Assembly: GCF_033473495.1 (NCBI RefSeq)
Contig: NC_088935.1
Coordinates: forward strand, 2,480,001 to 2,544,000
Length of the DNA stretch: 64,000 bases
Source: Cercospora beticola
Taxonomy: Eukaryota > Ascomycota > Dothideomycetes > Mycosphaerellales > Mycosphaerellaceae
Direction of reading: 5' to 3'
The notes under the pieces were generated by a model. It made no database searches. It had not been told where the DNA came from and worked only from the letters and a program-made list of their open reading frames with translations. This document shows positions 21,508-33,086 of the stretch, one piece after another; position 1 is the first letter of the stretch; the number at the start of each line of letters is the position of its first letter. The position numbers and the translations under genes are program-made.

Positions 21508-22186
21508 AGATTTACAGTGCTTGTAATGTCGGCGGCTACTCTCTAACGTCGGAACCTCTCGAGGCGGCGCTTCTGCTGTTTTAGATTCGCAATGCTGTAC
21601 CGTAGAACGTTGTCAATTACCCAAGCATGCAGATATGCTGCTAATGATTCATTGTCTGCCGCCGTTTTCCTTTGTGATGCATATCGATCTATGCCGGTCA
21701 TCATCTACCCTGTTGCTATTCAAGGCCCTCTTGCTTAGCATAGCTTGTAAAGTGAACGCGCAACAGACCCCAAGACCTTCGTCACGAGCTTAGTCTGGTT
21801 CGGTCCAGGTTCCTGCAGACTCTGCTTGTCTGCGTCACCATATGCCCCCACCGAACTGCTGCTCAACCAAGCGAAATGACAGAGCAGGCAGGCCTACTTA
21901 TCGACTGTTCGACCGCAGATTGACTGCGATATTAGGACAACGACCAGGTACGAGCACGAGTGTCCTGGACCACTGCCAGTGAAAACAGCTGAAGAGAGCG
22001 TAAAGGTGCTTCAGGTCATTCCATTCTATCGTCTAGACTCTAGTATCTAGGTGATCTATCGGTCTGATAGATGTAACTTCGCCATTCCATGCATCTCTTG
22101 CCGCGTCCATAGTAATCTTGCTGTCAATAAGGTAGGTACAAGAAGCTTAAAAATGCGCCTTTCATCGTTTGCCTCAAAAAAGCAGA
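21508..22186. other. Intergenic between convergent genes, 0.68 kb
   Basis: Separates the bZIP stop from the glycosidase stop. No coding, RNA or repeat signal was recognised. Terminators of both genes must lie here. Confidence 0.45.
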
Positions 22187-25100
22187 TCATAGATCATCAT
22201 TCGCGCCGTCGTTCTGTGCCGCCAACTCTTCAGCATGCTCGTGACTCTCGTTGCTCTTGATTCGTTGCAGTTGCTCCGTGACATATCTGTTGATGGGATC
22301 ATCGGGATCATCTTCTGGTCGAGGTTTATTGCCATTGGCATCGTCTTGGTAGATAGACCATGCTCGTTCAGGCTTGCCGTTAGTGAATGCCTCATCGGCA
22401 TCGTCTCCGGACGCATGAGTGTCGCCGTCACCATTTGTGGCGCTCCAGTCGCTTCTAGCGCCGATCGATCGTGTTCGGGTGAGCGAGCGAGCAAGTCTAG
22501 GGCTCTTTCGGCCACTTGCGAGTGAAGCACGACGTTGCCGGCTGAACGTGTCATCGAAGTAATGCGCAGCCGCACTACTAGGCGTGCGCGGTGTCTGTGG
22601 GAGACGACAGTTTGTGCTGGCAAGAGGTCAGTAACGCAGGCGATGAGACCAGAGAGCAGTCACTTACCCAGTATCCTGGATGATCTTGGCGATGAGGCCT
22701 GTCCAGCCGGTCTGGTGAGTAGCGCCGAGACCGCGTCCAGTGTCGCCGTCAAAGTACTCGAAGAACCACAGGTAGTCTTTCCAGTGCGGGTCAAAGTCGA
22801 GCATGTCGTTGCCATCGTAGATCGCACGACGTCCATCGGGTCCTGAGGACATCAAGTGCTGCAGCCTGTGCTGAATCTCCTCCGCAACGTGGCCGAGGTG
22901 CATGTAGTCGCCAGATCCAGTCGGGCACTCAACCTTGAAAGTACTGCCGTAGAACATGTAGAAACGCAACAGTGATTCGATGAGCAAGAAGTTGACCGCG
23001 AGCCAACAAGGTCCTCGCCAATTGCTGTTGCCGCCAAACAGCCCACTGTCCGAATCACCGGGAACGTAGCCGACAGAATAGGTTTGTCCATTGACATCCA
23101 TGGAGACCGGATGGTCTTTGTGAAATTTGGACAAGGACCGAATGCCGAAAGGACTCAGGAATTCGTTGGGGTCAAGCATGTACTTCAGGATGCATCGTAG
23201 GCGGTCTTCATTGACGAACGAAAGGAGGAGACGTTCGTCCTTGCCCCGACGCTTCATGCTGGCAATGTTGCGGGAGATGACCTCGTGCTTGTTTTCGATG
23301 AACCATTCAAGACGCTTCTTGAACTGCGGGAAGCGGTTAATGACCTGCGGCTCCAGCGTGAGAGTGGCGTACATGGGAATGAGCCCAACCAGAGACCGAA
23401 CAGGCATCTGATGTGTCCATGGCCCACCCCACGATATCGCGTCGTAGTAAAAGCCGTCTTCTTCATTCCACAGAGACTTTGATTCGGAACCCGACCGGTA
23501 CTGCATCGCATCGGAAATGAGAATGAAGTGCTCGAAGAACTTAGATGCAATGTCTTCGTAGATACGGCGATGTTTGGCGAGCTCCAGGGCAATGTTGAGC
23601 ATGCACAAACAGTAGAAGCCCATCCAGCCGGTCGCATCTGCTTGCTCCAGAGTCCCTCCAGTGGGCAAGGGATCTGATCTGTTGAACAGGCCAATGTTGT
23701 CGAGGCCCAAAAAGCCGCCCTCGAAGACGTTTTTGCCATCGAAGTCCTTGCGATTGCACCACCACGTGAAGTTGAGCAGCAGCTTCTGAAAGACGCGCTC
23801 GAGAAAGTCGAGATCTTCGCGGCCGTACATCTTGCGCTCGATCTTGAATGTGCGGAATGTCGCCCACGCATGGACTGGTGGATTCACGTCGCCAAAGTTC
23901 CATTCGTAGGCCGGCAGCTGCCCGTTCGGATGCATGTACCATTCGCGGGTGAAGAGATCGAGCTGCTTCTTGGCGAAGTCAGGATCGATCATGGCTAAGG
24001 GTATGCAGTGGAAGGCAGTATCCCACGCGGCGAAGAAGGGGTATTCCCAGGAGTCGGGCATGGACAAGATGTCGTCCAGATGCATGTGCTTCCACTGGGC
24101 ATTGCGGACATGCTTCCGTTCCGGCGGTGGTGGAGGCATGGCCGGATCGCCGTTTGCCCACTGATCCCAAATAAAGTGGTAGTATTGTTTACACCACATC
24201 ATACCAGACAGAGCCTGACGCTGAATGTTGCGAAGATCATCGGTCATGGGCATAGGATTGAGCTTGTAGTAGAACTCGTCGGCTTCCGCCAAACGTTGTT
24301 CCATGACATTGTCGAAGTGCTCCTCATCCATGTAACCTTCTGCAGCCTTCTTCGAGACTCGAAGACGAACGACAGCACACTCTCCGGGTAGAACGCCCTG
24401 ACCCTGGTCGAATGCATACCAAGCAGCACTCTTCGTTCCCTTCTTCTCTGGATTGACGGCCTTCTTGTCGCCGTGCACGACACGCTTGTGGAAGGCATCC
24501 TTGACGTACGGGGTTTTGTTCTGTTTCGCCCCCCAGAGGTCGACGTAATTGGTGTCATTGTCGGTGAAGAGGAATTCGGGCTCGATATCTGTCTCGCGGC
24601 CACAGCTGTTTGGCGACGGAGAGCACTGGAAGTACCGTTCTCCAAGTTCCTTGTGCTTGATGTGAGCGGACAGGGAATCTAGCTGCTCGATGCTTGGCTT
24701 GGTAGAGTCGTAACCCCATGCCCATGTGTTGCGAAACCATGCATGGGGCAAGATGTGCAGCTTCGCTGGCTCCGAGCTTCGATTGTATGCTGTAACACGG
24801 AACAAAAGCTCGTCTGGGTCGTCGGCCTCTTTCGCAGTCTCAATGAAAATGTCCCAATACTTGTTGTTCTTGAAGATGCCAGTATCCACAAGATTGTATT
24901 CTCTCTCTTCCTTGGTTCGGCTCGCGTTGGTCTTGATCAAATCTTCGTAGGGGAAGGGATCCTGAGGCATCTTGTAGAGGAATTTCATGTAGGAGTGAGT
25001 CGGCGTATTGTCGAGGTGAAAGTGACATTCTTTGATACTCTCGCCATGCACACCTTGAGGATTGGAAAGTCCAAAAAGACGTTCTTTGAGATGACCGCTA

Positions 25101-25486
25101 GATAATGGTCAGCGCGGCGAAGTAAGAGCAGGAAGTTGAGGTTGACTCACTCTTTGCCATTCCAAAAGGCGAAGGCGAAGTTGAGGCGGCCGTGAGTGTC
25201 AGACACGCCCGCGATGCCATCCTCGCCCCAGCGGAAGGCACGCGATCTCGCCATGTCATAGGTAAAGGAGCTCCAGGCGTCGCCATCGTTGCTGCAATCA
25301 CATTAGCGGAAGCTTTGCTGCTGAGCAAATGAGTCTATGGACGCACGAGTAGTCCTCGCGGACGGTTGCCCACTGTCGTTCGGCCGTGTAGGGTCCCCAT
25401 TTCTTCCAGTACTTTTCGCGAGCACTGTCCTCACGCAGGCGTCGCTCCTCGGCACTGAGGACCTGTTGGTTGTCAATGTAGACCAT
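22187..25486 (-). CDS. GH63-like glycoside hydrolase (mannosyl-oligosaccharide glucosidase-like)
   Basis: Resembles the bacterial-type branch of GH63, (alpha/alpha)6-barrel enzymes acting on alpha-glucosides; no signal peptide or TM segment is seen, so it is probably cytosolic, unlike ER glucosidase I. Exons 25347-25486, 25151-25291, 22668-25097, 22187-22616; 1046 aa. Seen: REDYS joined to [28 protein letters not shown] joined to [52 protein letters not shown] (barrel core with acidic residue), [49 protein letters not shown] and [11 protein letters not shown] near the end of the barrel. The last ~145 residues are a polar, acidic tail absent from the bacterial proteins I recall. Start at 25486 is the first ATG in frame. 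Confidence 0.85.
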
Positions 25487-26342
25487 TTCCACGGCCCGGC
25501 GTCAGGAGTGCCGGCACTCCAGGTAGTCGAGGCAGACGTCGCAGTTGCAGTGGTGGGGAATCGATGTGCGGTGGAGGAGAGTCGGTGGCAGTCGTCACGG
25601 TGGGTCGGTGGTTGATATCGATAGGACGCACCCGACGGTGAGTGCGAGTAATGCAGCCGGGCGGGCGAGTAATGCAGTGCAATGCAATGCAGACAATGAG
25701 CGGATGTGTGTACTAGCGGGGCTGGTGGGTGGGAACAGAGAGACGGAGAGAGAGCACGACGAGAGAGTGAAAGAAAGAAGCAGCAGGCACGCGACTTGAC
25801 ACGACACGATGATGAGGCTCCCAAAGCTCATGCAGCTGCGAGTCTGCACGCGGTCGTGTTCCTGATCGCCTTCGCCTTCGTTTGCACATTTTCAGCGGAA
25901 GCGACCATTGAGCTCCCAACAATTCGTAGCGCCAATGACGACCGGCCCGCAGTCCGTGCTGCTTGCTGTGGATGATGTGCATCGCTGATCCTCGCGTGCA
26001 CCGGCCGGACGTGACTTTTTGGTCAGTCTGCCGCGGGCCACACGCTTGCTTCACGCGTCGACCTGTGTAGAGACGGCCAACAAGAGACAGAGAGACGACG
26101 GCAGTGTTGCCAACAGCTGCACTGCGATGCATCGACCTCCACACGCCCTCCACACGCACTCTGCACTCGGCATGCCGCCTCCGCATCGCGCTATGACGGA
26201 ATTGCCGCTGTCTCATAGTCGGTGAGACTTTTGTGCACCCAAAACAGAAGTTTGGACTATCGAGTGCACAGGTACCTCGACACCGCTTTGCTCGTCGACT
26301 CGTCACTTCTCCGTCGCTACGAACTCTACACTGCGGACTGTC
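25487..26342. promoter_or_regulatory. Upstream region of the GH63-like gene, 0.86 kb
   Basis: A long purine-rich run on the plus strand at about 25735-25795 is a CT-rich tract on the coding strand of the glycosidase, typical of fungal core promoters. A small GCAATGCAGT-type repeat lies near 25670-25692. The right part is the 3' flank of trpE. No gene was seen. Confidence 0.5.
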
Positions 26343-28039
26343 CTAGCAAGACTCCACCGGCTGCGTGTCGATCCCACCTTGCTGTTCCTCATGATGGATC
26401 TGCTCCGCTTGCTCGATACACCTCATGTTGGCCGCAAGCTTGTTGATCGTCTCCTCGTATTCATCCCCCTCGTCGCTATCAAACACGATGCCTCCGCCGG
26501 CTTGCAGATACGCAACGCCGTCCTTGGTCATCATCGTACGCAGCGCGATGCACGTGTCCATGGCACCTTCGGTCTCCTTCCCGCTCGTGATGTTGATCGT
26601 GCCGTACCCAAAATACCCAACAGCGCCGGCATACACTCCGCGCTTCTCGCCTTCGAGCTCCGCAATCAGCTCCATGGCTTTCACCTTGGGCGCACCAGAC
26701 ACTGTGCCAGCAGGGAAGATGGAGCGGAAAGCATCGAAACGCGTCTTGCCCGGACGCAAGATACCCGACACTTCCGACACCAAATGCTGTACATGGCTGA
26801 ACTTTTGAACGACCATGAGCTGGTCGACTCGGGTCGATAAGGGATCACAAACACGGTTCACATCATTCCGCGCGAGATCCACCAGCATAACGTGCTCTGC
26901 TCGATCCTTGATGCTCGCATGGAGTGTGTCTGCAAGCTCTTGATCTTCCGCCGGTGTTGCTCCGCGCTTGATTGTTCCCGCAATGGGATGCGTGATGATT
27001 CGTCCGTTCTCCTCTTTGACCAGTACTTCCGGGCTGGCGCCAATTATTTGGAAATCCTCACAATCCAGGTAGAACAGGTAGGGAGACGGGTTCACCGTCC
27101 GAAGATGCCGATAGAGGTTGAACGGATGTAGACTGGTTGGGCGAGCAATGCGCTGAGATGGCACTGCCTGGATGATGTCTCCCTGCACGATGTGTTTCTT
27201 CAACCTCGTCACATGTGCTTCGTAACCAGGACGGCCAATGTTGCTCTTATACTCCTGCTGCAGATTGATTGGCCCTTGTGGTGGCAGAGGCAGGTCTTTG
27301 CTCTTCAATGCCTTCACCAATTCTGCAATGTCATTCCTGGTCTTCTCGTACGCCTCTGCCACTGCGTCCGATGTCGCATCAGATGAGGGCACATGCAGAT
27401 AGCTAATCACCACCACCTTTTGAAAGAAATGGTCCATAGCCACCACGGTGTCGTATAACATGAACAAGCTCTCTGGCACCTCTAGCACATCTTTCATCGA
27501 TCGCTTTGTCTTCGGCTCGAAGTACTTGACACAGTCATAGCCGACATAGCCAATCGCACCACCGGTCAATGGCGGCAGCCGCAGTGCTGGTATCTGCGCG
27601 ACGCGATACTTCTCGAGCGCTGCAGCGAGCTGCGGTAAAGGGTCGGCTTCAAGTCCATGATTTGGTCCGGAAACGAGCGTCTTGCGAGGATCGGCGCCGA
27701 CGAAGCTATATCGCCCAATGGTCTCAGAGGTCGCTGCGGATTCGAATAAGAAGGACTGCTTTGAGCGCGAGCTATTCTTGAATTAGTTCTGTTGCTCCGA
27801 AAGAGGCGTGAAGCGCTGCGTACCTGGCAGCGACCTTGAGGTATATCGAGGTGGGAGTCAGGAACTCGGAGGGAATGGATGTGCATATTGGAATGAGGTT
27901 AGGAGCATTCGCAAAGCTCTTGCTATCATCGATGATCTTTTGAACGTCGGCCAGCAATGGCTGCACAGCTATCTACAGCTGCGTCAATGTCATGGCCACG
28001 TGGAGGAGGGCTCGAGGACAAATGTACCGTGGGGGCCAT
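26343..28039 (-). CDS. trpE: Anthranilate synthase component I
   Basis: Converts chorismate plus glutamine-derived ammonia to anthranilate, first step of tryptophan synthesis; cytosolic, works with the TrpG/TrpC-type glutamine amidotransferase subunit, which is not in this window. Exons 28028-28039 (12 nt, MAPT), 27824-27960, 26343-27771; 525 aa, normal. Seen: FLFESAATSETIGRYSFVG (tryptophan-feedback region contains the LLES-like FLFES), TGGAIGYVGYD, HIVQGDIIQAVPSQRI, NPSPYLFYLD, GASPEVLV, HPIAGTIKRG, DLARNDVNRVC, FPAGTVSGAPK, VGYFGY and QAGGGIVFDSD. The second intron (52 nt) splits an Ser codon. The first intron is 67 nt. It shares a ~370-bp promoter interval with the coiled-coil gene. Confidence 0.96.
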
Positions 28040-28410
28040 TGCGAGGTCGGGTTAGGGGACCGGTCTAGGCGATGTCAGGAACACGAACGCGCTCATCGAG
28101 TGGGCCGCCGGACCTGGTAATTCCACAAAGAAGGCGTTGATTCTGGAGAGGTCGTTTTGTGCCAAAGCCGTGATAAGCCGTGATTCAAATGTGCTGCGAA
28201 AGGCGCGCAAGACTTGCCGAGAGGATGCTATTCCCAATGGGGCGGACCGAGTGCCACGCCATGTGGAAAAGCCTTCCGTCCACGTTTTCATCATGCCGCG
28301 AACCTTATCGCCCATCACCACCGCACATCAAACGTGAGGTGGGAGGACAGGCTGGCTTTTGAGGTTGCAAGCGCGCGTACGAAATCTTGGTCTCTTTGGC
28401 ACGAGCTACC
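28040..28410. promoter_or_regulatory. Bidirectional promoter, trpE / coiled-coil gene
   Basis: 371 bp between divergent starts. A single TGATTCA near 28181 is one mismatch from a Gcn4/CpcA site; that is weak evidence for general amino-acid control. No gene was seen. Confidence 0.45.
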
Positions 28411-30357
28411 ATGATGACGGCGCCGACTTCACCGCAGGCCTCCTTGCCCTCTCATTCCTCCTCCTCCTGGTCTTCTTCTGTCATTCCTTCACCTTCTGGT
28501 TCTGGTTCTGCTTCCGCTGCTTCTCCTACTCCTAATAAGACGTTGGCGTCTGCTTCTCCGACGCTGCCCTCGTGGCATTTTCCCTTCGGCCCATCTTCCA
28601 AGTACCATCTCTCGGAGCGCCCACAGCGCAGTCATCAACGCGTCAAGACGTCCTACACGCCGCGCGCTCCCGTGCTGAGCACCGAGCAGCGCGCGCATCG
28701 TCGCGCTCAGAATATCAGCCTAGGCAGCTTTCCGAGTCCTTCCCCGAGCGAATACAGTCGCAGTCCGCTCTCGCGCCTTTCGAGTCACAGCAGTGCGTCC
28801 TCTGCCAAGTATCCTGGAACCATGGCGCGTTCCACCAACGGCGCCCCGCTCACTCCAGCCAAGACCTCGCGGCGGACGTCTTCGCTGCAGCAATCGCCAT
28901 TCTCGGACTACTTCTCCGACGATGCGCGATCCGCGCTCAGTACCAATGCGCCCGCACCCTCGATGGAGACTAAGGCGCTACTCGTGAAGATGAATAAGCT
29001 GCAATCACAGCTCATGCGCGATCAATCGGATAAAGGCCACCAGGCCATCAGCGTGGTTGGTCGCAAATTGGCCGAGATCGACGCTGAGCTGGAATCTTTG
29101 CATGCTCACTCGCAGTCGCCCATTGACTTGGATGACTCAGCGATATTCATGTCGGGGGAGAAGATCACCGTGCAAACGCCCCAACACAGCCGCGGCCCTT
29201 CATGCCAATCGTGCAACAGTTTAGATAGCAGCGTCGCCAGCAGCAAAATTTTCGACGAGGAAGTTGCCACGCTCAAGCAATACCAGGCTGAACGCACCTG
29301 GTACCTGGGCAAAACGCAAGAACTCCTGGAGAAGCTCAACACCGTCCAGGCTGAACTGCGTCAGCGTCATGCAGACTTTGCTGAGCTGCACGAGCGTCAT
29401 TACACCGTGATCGAGGAGAAGGAGGCTGAGATCGAGCAGCTCCGCTCTGAGAATGAAGGCTTGCGTCAGGATCTTGGCTTCGAGTACAGCGAGCTGCTGT
29501 TCTTGAAGTTGCAGATGAAGTCGTTGGAAGTTGACATCGATGATCTTCGAAACATTAACAACACTCAGCTGTCAAGCGAACAGCGCACCAAGAAGAACGA
29601 GATTTTGTCTGAGATGGACCGCTGGCGGACAGATTCAGACTGGCAGGACGTTGAAGCCCGTTTTAAGCGTCGAAGAAGCAAGTATGGCATTCCCACCTCG
29701 CCCGTCCGCAAGGACAGTGCGAGGGCCAATTCTGATATTACTGCACAAGATGAGATCGATTGGCAACTTGAGACTGTCCGCGAAGACCGCGGACGCATCA
29801 CTAGTCTTACTATCAAGCGCACAGACAGCACTCAGAGATTCCCGCAGAATGGAGAGGAAACGGTAATTACGGAGCAGACAGTACAGCCTGTGACCTTGGG
29901 TGGTTCCACAGGCTCTGCTGCAGGCGATCCCTTCGATTGCACCGCCAAGAAAACAGAAGCAGAACGCCTTCCGAGGTCGTATGCACATCAAGACACGCAG
30001 ACAGATATTTCTATTGCTTATCCTCTTGATGAGGATGAGCCCCATTTTATCACACAAGGAGGCCTTCGGGAAGTTTCAGGAGACGCCCAGGAGGAGGACA
30101 TTGAAGAAACGTACGAGGAAGAGGAGGAAACTGAAGATCACGATTATTCTATTGCTGGCACACAGGGATGTGCCATCCACATCTCCGAGTCCGCTGAGGC
30201 GGACGAGGATCTTTACCAAGACGTTGAAGAAGATGAAGAAACTATTCTAGAGGAAGCCACGTTGCTGAGTGTGCCGCACAAGAGCGCGTGGCAGGAACTG
30301 TGGAGCAGTCTGTCAAGCCTCACAGGGATTCCGGACGACGAGGAAGACGAATACTAA
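28411..30357 (+). CDS. Coiled-coil protein of unknown function
   Basis: Not recognised by name. Intronless, 648 aa. Residues 1-185 are Ser/Pro-rich and probably disordered, with many SP/TP sites. A short helix (KALLVKMNKLQSQLM) is followed by GRKLAEIDAELESL. From about 285 to 400 runs a strong heptad coiled coil (FDEEVATLKQYQAERTWYL, LEKLNTVQAELRQRH, EEKEAEIEQLRSENEGL). Next is a basic patch (RFKRRRSKYGIP) and a strongly acidic C-terminal third (EEDIEETYEEEEETED; DDEEDEY at the end). A CQSC pair sits near residue 268. The layout suits a cytoskeletal or scaffold protein, but nothing decides this. Start at 28411 is the first ATG; a second ATG follows directly. Confidence 0.75.
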   Translation: MMTAPTSPQASLPSHSSSSWSSSVIPSPSGSGSASAASPTPNKTLASASPTLPSWHFPFGPSSKYHLSERPQRSHQRVKTSYTPRAPVLSTEQRAHRRAQNISLGSFPSPSPSEYSRSPLSRLSSHSSASSAKYPGTMARSTNGAPLTPAKTSRRTSSLQQSPFSDYFSDDARSALSTNAPAPSMETKALLVKMNKLQSQLMRDQSDKGHQAISVVGRKLAEIDAELESLHAHSQSPIDLDDSAIFMSGEKITVQTPQHSRGPSCQSCNSLDSSVASSKIFDEEVATLKQYQAERTWYLGKTQELLEKLNTVQAELRQRHADFAELHERHYTVIEEKEAEIEQLRSENEGLRQDLGFEYSELLFLKLQMKSLEVDIDDLRNINNTQLSSEQRTKKNEILSEMDRWRTDSDWQDVEARFKRRRSKYGIPTSPVRKDSARANSDITAQDEIDWQLETVREDRGRITSLTIKRTDSTQRFPQNGEETVITEQTVQPVTLGGSTGSAAGDPFDCTAKKTEAERLPRSYAHQDTQTDISIAYPLDEDEPHFITQGGLREVSGDAQEEDIEETYEEEEETEDHDYSIAGTQGCAIHISESAEADEDLYQDVEEDEETILEEATLLSVPHKSAWQELWSSLSSLTGIPDDEEDEY

Positions 30358-30840
30358 CCTAACCGACACCACTACACGTGGAGACCACACTCATTGCACA
30401 AAGACTGGACTTTGATACCCTTTTCTGTTTGAAATTTTTTGTTTGGGACTTAATCAAACACAACACATCGCCGTACTAGGCATTTTCCGATTTCGGGCGC
30501 TCTATAGGGGTTGGGCACGGCGCCTATTTGTTGGTCTACGGAACGGAGTACTGGATCGATTTGAGAGCCAGGTATGTTCGAGTACACACTCGACTTCCCC
30601 ACCCAACCCTTTGCATTGCATGCTTAATTCCTTAGCACGCTCTATAGAACACCCTCTGTAGATATTCTGTTAATGTACAGATCACACCACTCCTTGCTCG
30701 CTCATGCTCTCAGAGTGTCCATCCTTGTGTGGTGGTTGTGACTTATCGCGTGGATCTTCTCGCCGTGCGTGATCGAAGTTCCGCATCTCTTCGCAGAAAG
30801 ACACGACTCACCAGACGATGTCCACTTCGCTCAGGTCGGC
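30358..30840. other. Intergenic between convergent genes, 0.48 kb
   Basis: Contains a T-rich stretch near 30430-30445, a plausible 3'-end region of the coiled-coil gene. Nothing else was recognised. Confidence 0.4.
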
Positions 30841-31714
30841 TTAGTCGCTGTCAGAGATGCAGTACGCATCGCTATCGACATCGCTCGCCTCGTTGCGCTC
30901 CTCGGTAGCCTTGTCATAGACAATCTTGCGAGGAACGGCCTTGACCTTTGCGAACTTGCCACCACCAGAAGATGTCGCGTTGCTGTTGGTGGTAGAGCGC
31001 AAAATGGAGCTCGAAGCCTTCGAGTTGCCAGCCGTGCTGGTGCCGATGTTGGTAGAGCCGGCGTTGCTGGGCAGAGAGACGCCTGCACGCGAAGAGTAGG
31101 TGCCGCGAATGGTGCCATTATGGGAGTTGGTGACACTCTCTGCTGGAAGGGTGAAGTCCTTCTCAAGATTAGTGGGAGTAATGGTGGGCTTGGAGAGAGT
31201 TGCTGCGACTTACATCGTCGTCGCTCTCATCGTCCGAGTCGTTCGAGCCACCTCCAGAGCTCTCATCACCCTCCTCTGCGCCTGGCTCGTAGTTTGCCTT
31301 CTCCTCAGCGCACTTCCAGCAAATCTGATTGATAGTCAGCACAGTCTCGCTCCAGCCAAAACTGCAATTGACGCACTGCGTGATCGGGCGTTTTACGTTG
31401 CGCCTTCGAGAACTTGTCCAGCCCCTTGTCCATGTCGCAATAGTAGCAGTGCAACTCGGTGACTTGACGGCCAGTGCAGGGAATGCAGGAGATGATAGCC
31501 TGGTTGATAGCGTTGAATCTCGGGTTCGACCTCATGTGGTCGGCGAGATCCCCACGCTGCTTATTGGAGAAAGCAGTCGAGCCCTTAACCTCATTGCAAC
31601 GGTTGCACTTGATCCTAGGTAAAGTCAGTCTCCTCTTGATTGGAGCGGCGGGCACGAAACTGACCTGCCAGGCACCGAGACGGCATTGGTGCTCGAGTAG
31701 GCGCCGTAAGCCAT
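30841..31714 (-). CDS. Stc1-domain zinc-finger protein, with apparent internal frameshift
   Basis: Stc1-type LIM-like zinc fingers; in fission yeast Stc1 links RNAi to histone H3K9 methylation, but most filamentous-fungal members are uncharacterised. Exons 31665-31714, 31214-31614, 30841-31161. Seen: MAYGAYSSTNAVSVPGR, then IKCNRCNEVKGSTAFSNKQ, CIPC, TELHCYYCDMDKGLDKF and SKAQRKTPDH in one frame; the fourth Cys pair QCVNCSF, CWKC and an acidic run (DDESDDD) continue in the next frame, then after an intron KDFTLPAESVTNSHNGTIRG and a long Ser/Asn/Gly segment to ISDSD-stop. Summed exon length is one base over a multiple of three; the shift lies at 31376-31382. No intron can fit there. Everything else looks intact (~256 aa), so an assembly indel, programmed shift or fresh mutation remain possible. 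Confidence 0.75.
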
Positions 31715-32699
31715 CTTGAGAGTGTCTTGATGAACGTGGGTGCTGTTGTTGGTGGAGGAAGTTGTTTGTCGGGGATCGAAGTTGGATGAGCGACGTTCGA
31801 AGGTGGAAGGTTGAAAGATGGATGAAGAGTTGGGTAAAGTGGCAAGTTTCTTGTGGCAAGTTTCTTGTTTGTGCAAACGGAAGTTTTAGCGGGCAGCTGC
31901 GAATGACGCGAATTGCTGCCTGGGGTTGATTATGCATGTGAAATGCAAGTGAGCCTCGAGTGAGCACGTTGAGTTTCTCCAGGATGCGACTCTCACGCGT
32001 GCCAGCATTGTGCACTGCCGGTGAATCTGCATTTCTGCCGGCCCGGATGGACCTAGGGAAGCCCCAGTGATAGACAATTTGGTCGCTAGAATGGTATTCG
32101 ACAAACAGCAGACAGATACAATATCGGCTGACTTGATTAGATGCGTATCAAAGCAGACAGCAGTGCTAATCTGTGCTTGCTGAGTAGTCGTTGGGGCGCA
32201 GGTTCGCGCATTGCGAGCATACCACGTGCGAGAACAACCCAAGTTCACAGAAGTGACCCAGCTCTCCCAATAACATCAAATCATATTTCCGTTGAAGCCG
32301 AATTGACAAAAGTGGCCAGATTGCTGCTTGACCCCACTTATGCGACTCATTGTCCCGTCATGTCTTCTGCGTTCGCTTGCTGATATTCATTCGTTGCTTG
32401 TCCTCCCATTGTGGATGAATAGTACCACTTTCTCATGATGGGGCCATCGCTAGCCGTAGGGCTGACGGGAAATCGTTTCCTCTCAATCAAGCTCATATCA
32501 CAGCTTCTGATATCGGCGCAGTCGGCTAGTAGCCAATGTGTCCTCGATGCGGGCAGCAGGAGAGACCTCAAGTACACCTCACAGACCTGACCGCCATGTT
32601 GCGGTCCGTGTCCGTCCACTCCAAAGCATCATGGTCCTGGACTGTTCCACGTTCCTCTTATTCCACTCATCTGTTCATATATCCCTCTTTCCTCGCAAC
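31715..32699. other. Intergenic, 0.99 kb
   Basis: Holds the promoter of the Stc1-type gene and the 3' flank of SUS1. Other than a 14-bp tandem duplication near 31840 no feature was recognised. Confidence 0.45.
31839..31866. repeat. 14-bp tandem duplication
   Basis: GTGGCAAGTTTCTT is present twice in direct contact, in the presumed 5' region of the Stc1-type gene. Probably a recent slippage event. Confidence 0.7.
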
Positions 32700-33086
32700 T
32701 CACTTATCCCCCATCCTCACCACTTGTCGCAGCTCCTTCTTCACGACCTCCGCACCATCCTTCGCAACCTCTCGTGGAATTGTCAAGTCCGGTCCACCCG
32801 TCCCATTGGTTATATTTCCACTTCCATTCTCCCCTTGCAGTGCAACATGCTGCATGACCAGCTTCATAGCCTCATCATAGCTCTGCGCATCTCCACTGCG
32901 GAACAGCTTCTCCACGTAATCGCGTACATTCTGAGTCCAGCCTGCCGCATCAAGTCGCTCGTGTAGTGATGTCTGGATGCGTCGTATGCCCCCGTTCTGG
33001 AGCAGAGCGAGATTGATGCTGTCTTGTGTGGACGGGTTGTATGCGGACAATGCGCCGTTGACGGCTACTTTGCGGTCGGCGGACAT
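32700..33086 (-). CDS. SUS1: SUS1/ENY2 family, SAGA DUB and mRNA export (TREX-2) subunit
   Basis: Small helical protein shared by the SAGA deubiquitinase module and the TREX-2 export complex, nuclear. Intronless, 128 aa. The core GGIRRIQTSLHERLDAAGWTQNVRDYVEKL fits the ENY2 helical pattern (helix, Leu-rich, then GW, then charged helix). A C-terminal helix follows after a Gly/Asn-rich insert: IPREVAKDGAEVVKKELRQV, corresponding to the VPxxVK...L block of ENY2. The N-terminal extension (MSADRKVAVNGALSAYNPST) and the insert make it longer than yeast Sus1 (96 aa). Yeast SUS1 has two introns; none is evident here. Assigned from pattern, not search. Confidence 0.68.
   Translation of the reverse strand: MSADRKVAVNGALSAYNPSTQDSINLALLQNGGIRRIQTSLHERLDAAGWTQNVRDYVEKLFRSGDAQSYDEAMKLVMQHVALQGENGSGNITNGTGGPDLTIPREVAKDGAEVVKKELRQVVRMGDK

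Noticed and set aside
31345..31400. A 35-nt GTAAAA...TTGCAG intron to explain the Stc1 frame break
   Set aside because: It is below the usual minimum size, would remove the conserved CVNC pair and leads to a stop in the resulting frame.
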